Position numbers and translations under genes: made by a program. 5,183 bases of DNA from Methanospirillum sp. GTDB lineage: Archaea; Halobacteriota; Methanomicrobia; Methanomicrobiales; Methanospirillaceae. The notes beneath the pieces are model-generated. The model searched no databases. It saw only the letters and a program-made list of their open reading frames with translations, and was not told where the DNA came from. Positions 1-5,183 of this stretch are shown piece by piece (positions within the stretch are counted from its first letter, which is position 1; every line of letters begins with the position of its first letter). The DNA lies in assembly GCA_028679485.1 (NCBI GenBank), contig JAJRBL010000147.1, positions 1 to 5,183 on the forward strand. The letters are read 5' to 3'.

Positions 1-543
1 CTTACCACGGAATCCTGACTTTTGCATACAAACCGGAATCCATCCCTGACACAGAATGATATAGAGGAGTTCCTTGCGGCATACCTGGGGATCCGTAACG
101 TGATCTGGCTCCGGGGAGGCATCGCCGGGGATGATACCGACGGGCATATCGATGATGTTGCGAGGTTTTGCAGCCCCTCGACTATCGTGTGTGCCCTGGA
201 AGAAGATACCGAAGATGAAAATTATGCCATTCTTCAGGAGAACTACCGTATCCTGTGCGACGCTACCGATCAGGACGGTCAGCCCTTCCGGGTTGTTTCC
301 CTTCCCATGCCCCGTGCGGTTTCAGACGATGAGTACCGCTATCCTGCCAGTTACATGAATTTTTATATCGGGAACAAGGTGGTGTTGGTTCCGGTATTTG
401 GTGATCCCCGTGATCATAAAGCCCTCGATATTCTTTCTTCCCTCTTCCCTGCGAGGAAGGTCATAGGAGTATCTGCACGGGCCATGGTGGAGGGATTCGG
501 AACGATACATTGTGCCACCCAGCAGCAGCCAAGAGGCCGGTGA
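1..543 (+). CDS. aguA: Agmatine deiminase, C-terminal half, with an in-frame TGA at 16-18
   Basis: Agmatine deiminases (guanidino-modifying, PPAD-like fold) hydrolyse agmatine to N-carbamoylputrescine and ammonia in cytosolic polyamine metabolism. The frame entering from the left edge reads LTTES, then TGA, then LLHTNRNP. This matches the family segment LTTE-x-CLLN-x-NRNP, so the stop falls where Cys is normally found. Downstream the frame is intact to TGA at 541-543. It contains GDDTDGHIDD (catalytic-site His codon at 145-147) and GTIHCATQQQP (nucleophile Cys codon at 511-513). About 180 of the usual 340-370 residues are visible; the rest lies left of the window. TTG at 22 is the first possible restart but has no ribosome binding site, and a product from it would lack the N-terminal half of the propeller fold. 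The gene could therefore be a fresh pseudogene, carry a sequence error, or be recoded. The family call is strong; whether the gene works is uncertain. Confidence 0.85.
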
Positions 544-586
544 CGAATTTCAGGCAAAGATTCATCATTTTCCGGGGGTATGTATC

Positions 587-600
587 CATGGGTAACCATG
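587..600 (+). promoter_or_regulatory. Small hairpin with GUAA tetraloop over a candidate mscL start codon
   Basis: CATGG (587-591) and CCATG (596-600) pair perfectly around GTAA, a GNRA-type tetraloop. The 3' arm contains the ATG at 598, and the 5' arm and loop contain the only nearby SD-like GGGT. In mRNA this would partly hide the start if 598 is used and leave the ATGs at 604 and 607 free. The structure is short and a regulatory role is inference only. Confidence 0.3.
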
Positions 601-903
601 TCGATGATGAAGGAATTTCTGGATTTTCTAAAGGAGTACAAGGTTGTATCCCTGGCAGTAGCATTCATCATGGGTGTCGCTGCAACTGCTCTGGTCAAGT
701 CATTTGTGGATAATCTCATTATGCCGTGGGTTGCAGTCCTTACCCCGGGTGGAGACTGGAAAGAAGCCGTTCTTGTGTTAGGTCCCGTAAAACTCGGAAT
801 TGGCCCTTTTGCTGCTGAATGTATCAACTTCATAATCATTGCACTGGTGGTATTTTTAATCGCCAAACATGTCATGAAGGAAGAAGCGGTAACAAAAAAG
901 TAA
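598..903 (+). CDS. mscL: Large-conductance mechanosensitive channel, MscL family (short form)
   Basis: MscL forms a homopentameric channel in the cytoplasmic membrane that opens under membrane tension to release solutes on osmotic downshock. The 101-residue product has the family layout. An amphipathic N-terminal helix (MKEFLDFLKEYKVV) leads into a pore-lining TM1 at about residues 17-42 (small residues, ending DNLIMP). A short extracellular loop contains PGGDW. TM2 spans about residues 74-93 (INFIIIALVVFLIA) and is followed by a charged tail, KEEAVTKK. It is shorter than the 136-residue E. coli protein, mainly in the loop and in the missing C-terminal helix bundle. The start is ambiguous between in-frame ATGs at 580, 598, 604 and 607. 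The G-rich run 574-578 is too close to serve 580, and GGGT at 590-593 would suit 598 or 604. I chose 598 because MSMMKEF resembles typical MscL N-termini. A small hairpin covers this start. Confidence 0.88.
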   Translation: MSMMKEFLDFLKEYKVVSLAVAFIMGVAATALVKSFVDNLIMPWVAVLTPGGDWKEAVLVLGPVKLGIGPFAAECINFIIIALVVFLIAKHVMKEEAVTKK

Positions 904-922
904 ATGCCGCAGGATTGTGATA

Positions 923-951
923 CCTGATAGGCATGGAGAAAAAATGCCAGG
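923..951 (+). promoter_or_regulatory. Hairpin with SD-like GGAG in its loop, just before the next start codon
   Basis: GGCAT (930-934) pairs with ATGCC (944-948). The pairing continues with CCT (923-925) and AGG (949-951) across a four-base GATA bulge. The nine-base loop GGAGAAAAA (935-943) holds the best Shine-Dalgarno-like sequence upstream of the following gene, whose ATG begins at 952, directly after the stem. In linear distance GGAG is 13 bases from that ATG, which is long; folding would shorten the effective distance or present the SD. The location between mscL and the next gene would suit translational control or a processing site. No T-run follows, so it does not look like a terminator. 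Confidence 0.3.
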
Positions 952-1515
952 ATGATGGTTTTTTCAGCATCCCGGATACCTGAAAGTATGAACAGTATCG
1001 AATCCGCGTCTGTTGCAGAGATCTGGTTTATGATCGCCGGCAGAATTGCCCCGGAACTCTGCTGCCGGTACCCGGGACCAGCATATCTGGCATTTAAACA
1101 GGCATTACGGGAGGTCTCAAGGAAGGATGGAGATATTGATGGTGCCGTATCTCTCCTCCGGGAGGTGCTCTCAGTATCTCCCCCTGGCGGGATGGTGTTT
1201 GATCAGGCAGGACAGCTGCTGAATGTAATCGGGTGGCGGATCAGGTACCATCCTGAGTGGTTCTCTCCAGGATGTATCAGGAGAAGAATGCATCCGGGCA
1301 GGTGTGGGCCCCATGTTGCCCATGCGTATGCGCTCATGCAGGCTGCAGTCGATGAAGATGCCCTGGATCTTACATTGCGGATTGTACAGGAAGGCGTTCC
1401 GGGTTCTGATGATATCAGGATGGCCCGTCTCATACGTGCTTCCATTCATATCTGCCTGGGCGATCTGGAGGCCGGAGAAGACGAACTCCGGTTGATCACG
1501 GACCATCCCGGCTGA
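952..1515 (+). CDS. Unrecognised helical protein, possibly TPR-like
   Basis: I do not recognise this 187-residue protein. It has no signal peptide and no long membrane segment. It looks mostly helical, and two stretches have the spacing of tetratricopeptide helix pairs. One is about residues 44-78 (AYLAFKQALREV, then GDIDGAVSLLREVLSVSPP). The other is about 158-187 (ARLIRASIHICLGDLEAG, then a second helix ending DHPG). A helix from about 121 to 147 (HVAHAYALMQAAVDEDAL) lies between them. The segment 100-121 is rich in Pro, Arg, Cys and His (Cys108, His114, Cys118, His121), but the order does not match a zinc motif I know. The reading frame is closed upstream by TAG at 928-930, so the start is ATG 952, 955 or 988; the last gives MNSIESASVAEIW and is a fair alternative. 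The gene ends 12 bases before nif3 and is probably cotranscribed with it. A protein-interaction role is a guess from the fold only. Confidence 0.7.
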   Translation: MMVFSASRIPESMNSIESASVAEIWFMIAGRIAPELCCRYPGPAYLAFKQALREVSRKDGDIDGAVSLLREVLSVSPPGGMVFDQAGQLLNVIGWRIRYHPEWFSPGCIRRRMHPGRCGPHVAHAYALMQAAVDEDALDLTLRIVQEGVPGSDDIRMARLIRASIHICLGDLEAGEDELRLITDHPG

Positions 1516-1527
1516 TGAATCTTTTTT

Positions 1528-2292
1528 ATGTCAGCCCTGCAAGTTCAGTACATGAACCGGGTACCTGTCAGGGGCAATTCACAGCCCAGAGCCGAAATAA
1601 TCGCCGTCCTGGAGGATCTGGCGTCCCCTGATCTTGCAGAACCGTTTGATGCCGGAAGAATCGGCCTGATTATTGAAGGCAAAGACGAGATCTCTGTCGT
1701 ACATACCTGTCTTGATGTAACTCCTGCGGTCGTGAGAGCGGCAGTGTCGCAGGGTTCTGATATGCTTGTTGCCCATCATACTCCGATATGGAATCCGCTT
1801 ACCCGTATCAGGGGCGACAATGCATCCCTCTTCCGTTCGGTCCTGAACTCCGGTCTGAACGTGTACGTCATGCATACGAACTGGGATCATGCACCCGGGG
1901 GAGTAAACGATATTCTCGCATCTGAACTGGAACTTGCGGAGACGGAACCGATGTCACTCGGCGTCACGGGTGACTGCCCGCTGTCCCTCAGGGAGATAGA
2001 AGGACGACTGAAGGCTCCGCTCAGGATATGGGGTGACGTGGAGTCCCCCTGCCGCCTCGCGGTGGCCGGAGGTTCCGCGTTTGATCCGGCTCTCATGGAG
2101 GAGGCTGCTCATCTCGGGGCTGATGCCTTCCTCTCTGCAGAACTCCGTCATTCCGTGTACCGGTCCTCGCCCCTTCCTCTCCTTGAGTCAACGCATTATG
2201 CACTTGAATCGCCGGCAATGCGCGTACTGGCCGGTCGTTTCGGATGGACATTCCTCGATGATCCTCCACTCCTGCACACGCTCCATGAATAA
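1528..2292 (+). CDS. Nif3-like dinuclear metal centre protein (DUF34 / YbgI family)
   Basis: Members of this family form hexameric toroids with a two-metal site in each subunit. They are often labelled GTP cyclohydrolase I type 2 homologues, but the physiological reaction is unsettled. The 254-residue product (E. coli YbgI has 247) shows the expected metal ligands: His83-His84 in VAHHTPIW, Asp120 in MHTNWDHAPGGVND, and His223 with Glu227 in STHYALE. These line up with His63, His64, Asp101, His215 and Glu219 of YbgI. Further family signatures are HTCLDVTPAVV at residues 59-69 and GGSAFDPALMEEAAHLGADA followed by SAELRHS. All ligands are present, so the protein should bind metal. ATG 1528 and ATG 1552 are both possible starts; neither has a clear SD, and homology appears to begin only near RAEIIAVLEDL (residue 21), so it does not decide. 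The last codons overlap the SWIM gene, which suggests coupled translation. Confidence 0.9.
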   Translation: MSALQVQYMNRVPVRGNSQPRAEIIAVLEDLASPDLAEPFDAGRIGLIIEGKDEISVVHTCLDVTPAVVRAAVSQGSDMLVAHHTPIWNPLTRIRGDNASLFRSVLNSGLNVYVMHTNWDHAPGGVNDILASELELAETEPMSLGVTGDCPLSLREIEGRLKAPLRIWGDVESPCRLAVAGGSAFDPALMEEAAHLGADAFLSAELRHSVYRSSPLPLLESTHYALESPAMRVLAGRFGWTFLDDPPLLHTLHE

Positions 2293-2620
2293 TCCCCTCG
2301 ATGATCTCTATGCAAGTGCCATGCTTGATTCGCGGATGCGCAGGCGAATTGCCGGTTATTACCAGGCAAGGGGAGAAAAGGCCCTTGAGATCGTGGACCA
2401 GGATCGGGTCAAACGGTACCGGGATTTTTTCGTGGTCGTCGGGGAATCGGGTGAGTATATTGTGGAAGGATCCTTCTGTTCCTGCGAGGATTTTTTCCAC
2501 CGGGGAACCCCCTGTGCTCATCTCCTCGCAGTCCATATTGCCCGTTCCATCGGAAGGTATGAACTGATCGGTCTCTGGTATTACCGGTATGTACAGGATC
2601 AGGGAATTAGACCCAAATAG
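2285..2620 (+). CDS. Small SWIM zinc-finger protein
   Basis: This 111-residue protein carries a SWIM zinc finger, pattern CxC-x(n)-CxH. The ligands are Cys65 and Cys67 (FCSCEDF) and Cys77 and His79 (TPCAHLLA), with nine residues between the pairs. A basic helical N-terminus (residues 13-46, several Arg and Lys) leads into a beta-rich stretch FFVVVGESGEYIVEG, the usual lead-in to a SWIM finger. The C-terminal helix HLLAVHIARSIGRYELIGLWYYRYV is aromatic. SWIM domains bind DNA or protein. In eukaryotes the SWS1 SWIM proteins work with Rad51 paralogues, and archaeal SWIM proteins have been compared with them, but the role here is unknown. ATG 2285 lies inside the nif3 end (ATGAATAA, 8-base overlap), so translation is probably coupled to nif3. 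The frame stays open far upstream inside nif3, but no homology supports a longer start. Confidence 0.85.
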   Translation: MNNPLDDLYASAMLDSRMRRRIAGYYQARGEKALEIVDQDRVKRYRDFFVVVGESGEYIVEGSFCSCEDFFHRGTPCAHLLAVHIARSIGRYELIGLWYYRYVQDQGIRPK

Positions 2621-2647
2621 CAGGCAAGCGGATATCTAAGGAATCGC

Positions 2648-2651
2648 GTGA
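2648..2651 (+). promoter_or_regulatory. Ribosome binding site for alaS (GTGA)
   Basis: GTGA is complementary to part of the archaeal 16S rRNA 3' end (anti-SD CACCUCC region). It lies six bases before ATG 2658 and nine before ATG 2661, so both starts are usable. It supports the chosen alaS start in the 37-base gap after the SWIM gene. No TATA-like element is visible in that gap. Confidence 0.5.
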
Positions 2652-2657
2652 ATCTCC

Positions 2658-5183
2658 ATGATGGAAGATGAATATCAGCTTGAATATTTCAAATCAGAAG
2701 GTCTGACCCGGAATATATGTACCTCGTGTGGAAAAGCATTCTGGACAAGGGATCCCGACCGTACTGTCTGCGGGGATGCCCCCTGTGAACCCTACCAGTT
2801 TATCGGCAATCCCCTATTCCGTCCGCATACCGTGGACGAGATGCGGGAGGCTTATCTCTCTTTTTTTGAAAAACAAGGGCATACCAGAATAGATCGCTAC
2901 CCCGTGGCTGCACGGTGGCGGGATGATATTTACCTGACAATAGCTTCCATTGCTGATTTTCAGCCATTCGTTACCAGCGGTGTGGTTCCCCCGCCGGCAA
3001 ATCCGCTCACCATATCGCAACCCTGCATCAGGCTGAACGATCTTGATTCTGTCGGGAGGTCCGGCCGGCACCTGACCTGTTTTGAGATGATGGCACACCA
3101 TGCCTTCAATTCCGGGACACAGGAGGTCTACTGGAAGGATCATACGGTCGAACTCTGCGACCAGTTGCTCACCTCGCTAGGTGCAGACAAGGATATGGTC
3201 ACCTACAAGGAACACCCCTGGATAGGGGGAGGCAATGCAGGCCCAAGCGTAGAGGTCCTGATTGGCGGTCTCGAGGTAGCTACCCTGGTATTCATGAGCC
3301 TTGGAAAGAGGAAAACCGATAAGCCGCCGGTAGAACTCGAGGGAACCTCCTATTACCCGATGAATCTCCGGATTGTCGATACCGGATACGGGCTCGAACG
3401 TTTCGTATGGGCTTCCCAGGGCTCTCCGACGATTTATGATGCGGTGTTTCCCGAGATGGTCAGTCACGTGATGCAGGATGCCGGATTCGGCCACCGCTTA
3501 AGCGATCCTGATTTCATCCGCATTCTCGGAGAAAATGCGAAATTCGCCGGGCTTATGGATATTTCCGGGCAGCGGATCTATGAACTGCGGCAGATAGTCG
3601 CCGGAAAGATAGGTATTCCTGTTGACAAACTGGAGAAGATGATCGCCCCGGTAGAGAGCGTGTACGCGATCGTCGACCATACAAGGTGTCTCTCGTATAT
3701 GCTCGGTGATTGCATCGTTCCGTCAAACGCCAAGGACGGGTACCTTGCCAGGCTGGTGCTTCGCAGAACGCTCCGGATGATGCGGGATCTCGGGCTTGGA
3801 GACGACAAACTTGCCGACCTTATCGAACGCCAGATGAGGATCATCGGTGTCCAGCGTTTTGAGCAGGATATCGATGTCGTAATGGAGATCGTCGATAGGG
3901 AGGTCGAGAAGTACAAGAGTACCATGGAACGGGGTACGAGGACGGTAGAACGGCTTGCCCAGGCATACAAGAAGAAATGCGAGAAGATTCCCCTGGACGA
4001 GATGGTGACTCTTTATGACTCCCATGGAATACCTCCGGACATGGTGCGGGATCTTGCAACTGCCCAGGGAGCGGTGGTCGACCTGCCGGATGATTTCTAC
4101 TCGCGTATCGCGAACATGCACTCTGAATCCGAACAGGTGAAGGAAAAGAATCCGTTGTACGATTACCTGGACCGGCTCTCACATGTTCCCGAGACGAAGA
4201 AACTCTACTACGACCGACCGGGTTCCATGGAGTTCGAAGCCCAGGCTCTCGAGGTATTTGACAACCAGTACGTGGTCCTTGACCAGACTCTCTTTTACCC
4301 TGACGGGGGAGGCCAGCCCGGAGATACCGGTCTTCTCCTGACACCTGATGGACTTACCGTGCGGGTGGAGGATACCGTAAAACTCGGGGAGACGATCCTC
4401 CACCGGATATCCGGAGGTATTGTCAGGAAAGGCGATATGGTCAGGGGGATCCTCGATGAAGACCGGCGGCTCTCCCTCATGAGACATCACACCGCAACCC
4501 ACATTCTTCTTCATGCGGCAAAAGAAGTGCTTGGCGCCCATATCCACCAGGCCGGAGCCCAGAAAGGGGAGTTCAGCTCACGTATAGATATCAGGCATTA
4601 CAAGCACATCACCGGTGAGGAACTGAAGAAGATCGAGGTGGTGGCAAACCGGCTCGTGATGGCGAACTCTACCACATCCATCGGGTGGGAGGAGAGGACC
4701 GATGCAGAACAGAAGTACGGGTTCTGTCTGTACCAGGGAGGTGTTCCCCCGGGTTCACGGATCAGGGTTGTCAAGGTAGCCGGCGATATAGAGGCCTGTG
4801 CCGGGACTCATTGTGCTTATACCGGGGATATCGGCATGATCACCATTATCCGTGTCGAGCATGTCCAGGATGGCGTGGAAAGGCTTGAGTTTGCCGCCGG
4901 CATTGCTGCCATACAATACAAACACCGACAGGAGGATATCCTTAACAAGGCCGCAGAGGCCTTCTCGGTCCAGGTCGATGCCCTCCCGGTCACATCCAAA
5001 CGCTTCTTCGATGAATGGAAGGATCAGCGGAAGGAGATTGAACGGCTTTCTGCACGAATCAGCGAACTCGAACTGAATAATCTCGAAACAACAGAGTATA
5101 ACGGGGTTCCGCTCCTTATCAAAAGGCTGGATCTTCCTAATGCCGAGCTCGTGAAGATATCAACCGGGATATCTGATCTTGGA
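2658..5183 (+). CDS. alaS: Alanyl-tRNA synthetase, archaeal type (3' end cut by window)
   Basis: This cytosolic class II synthetase charges tRNA-Ala and clears mischarged Ser and Gly. The visible 842 residues are open to the right edge; archaeal AlaRS has about 900-920, so about 70-80 C-terminal residues are missing. The archaeal N-terminal zinc knuckle is at Cys21, Cys24, Cys38 and Cys43. The catalytic core follows, with RWRDDIYLTIASIADFQPF from residue 86, PANPLTISQPCIRLNDLD, GRSGRHLTCFEMMAHHAF and motif 3 GYGLER at 243-248. The tRNA-recognition helical region spans about 270-500. The beta-barrel segment FYPDGGGQPGDTG starts at 546. The editing site has HxxxH at His611/His615 and CxxxH at Cys714/His718. 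From about residue 755 a charged helical stretch begins the C-Ala oligomerisation region. ATG 2658 and ATG 2661 are tandem starts with a GTGA SD upstream. All catalytic and editing signatures are intact. It is probably the last or a late gene of the nif3-SWIM-alaS unit. Confidence 0.97.
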   Translation, partial: MMEDEYQLEYFKSEGLTRNICTSCGKAFWTRDPDRTVCGDAPCEPYQFIGNPLFRPHTVDEMREAYLSFFEKQGHTRIDRYPVAARWRDDIYLTIASIADFQPFVTSGVVPPPANPLTISQPCIRLNDLDSVGRSGRHLTCFEMMAHHAFNSGTQEVYWKDHTVELCDQLLTSLGADKDMVTYKEHPWIGGGNAGPSVEVLIGGLEVATLVFMSLGKRKTDKPPVELEGTSYYPMNLRIVDTGYGLERFVWASQGSPTIYDAVFPEMVSHVMQDAGFGHRLSDPDFIRILGENAKFAGLMDISGQRIYELRQIVAGKIGIPVDKLEKMIAPVESVYAIVDHTRCLSYMLGDCIVPSNAKDGYLARLVLRRTLRMMRDLGLGDDKLADLIERQMRIIGVQRFEQDIDVVMEIVDREVEKYKSTMERGTRTVERLAQAYKKKCEKIPLDEMVTLYDSHGIPPDMVRDLATAQGAVVDLPDDFYSRIANMHSESEQVKEKNPLYDYLDRLSHVPETKKLYYDRPGSMEFEAQALEVFDNQYVVLDQTLFYPDGGGQPGDTGLLLTPDGLTVRVEDTVKLGETILHRISGGIVRKGDMVRGILDEDRRLSLMRHHTATHILLHAAKEVLGAHIHQAGAQKGEFSSRIDIRHYKHITGEELKKIEVVANRLVMANSTTSIGWEERTDAEQKYGFCLYQGGVPPGSRIRVVKVAGDIEACAGTHCAYTGDIGMITIIRVEHVQDGVERLEFAAGIAAIQYKHRQEDILNKAAEAFSVQVDALPVTSKRFFDEWKDQRKEIERLSARISELELNNLETTEYNGVPLLIKRLDLPNAELVKISTGISDLG

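Noticed and set aside
22..543. Separate short protein starting at TTG 22
   Set aside because: There is no ribosome binding site, and the product would be half of the agmatine deiminase fold. It is better described as the continuation of the interrupted gene.
414..875. Antisense reading frame across the agmatine deiminase end and mscL
   Set aside because: It covers two recognisable genes on the other strand and its product shows no family features.
1522..1527. T6 run before nif3 as an archaeal oligo-T terminator
   Set aside because: It sits in a 12-base gap between co-directional genes, and similar T-runs occur inside the SWIM gene (near 2425 and 2489), so the run alone is not evidence of termination.
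2033..2284. N-terminal extension of the SWIM protein reaching back into nif3
   Set aside because: The frame is open but lies entirely over well-supported nif3 coding sequence, and its translation has no SWIM-family character. ATG 2285 gives a sensible small protein with coupled translation.
2652..2669. Imperfect hairpin ATCTCC / GGAAGAT around the alaS start
   Set aside because: It is only six pairs with a bulge and a five-base loop, partly made of coding sequence. It is too weak to call a regulatory element.
3841..4344. Long antisense reading frame opposite alaS
   Set aside because: It lies within certain alaS coding sequence, and its low-complexity Arg/Ser/Pro-rich translation is typical of a shadow frame.

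Overview
The window most likely comes from a methanogenic euryarchaeon, and the Methanomicrobiales fit best. This is an inference from protein character: the alanyl-tRNA synthetase is the archaeal type with an N-terminal zinc knuckle, the Nif3 and SWIM-finger proteins read as archaeal, and ribosome binding sites, where visible, are GTGA or GGAG type. No rRNA or other definitive marker is present. All genes lie on the + strand and coding density is high, with no gene-free stretch over about 55 bases.

Layout. Positions 1-543 hold the C-terminal half of an agmatine deiminase, cut by the window edge and carrying an in-frame TGA at 16-18. After a 54-base gap comes a short MscL-type mechanosensitive channel (598-903). 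Next is an unrecognised, mostly helical, possibly TPR-like protein (952-1515). Then follow a Nif3/DUF34 dinuclear-metal protein (1528-2292), a small SWIM zinc-finger protein overlapping it by 8 bases (2285-2620), and alanyl-tRNA synthetase (2658 to the right edge, missing about its last 70-80 residues).

The spacings (48, 12, -8 and 37 bases from mscL onwards) suggest one transcription unit, at least from the helical protein or nif3 through alaS. No convincing TATA/BRE promoter was found inside the window. Agmatine deiminase (polyamine metabolism) and MscL (osmotic safety valve) have no evident functional tie to the alaS side.

This is largely an ordinary housekeeping region and I see no clear new system. 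The items worth a second look are the TGA at a normally conserved Cys position of agmatine deiminase, two small hairpins at gene starts (587-600 and 923-951), the unrecognised helical protein, and the tight nif3-SWIM-alaS linkage.
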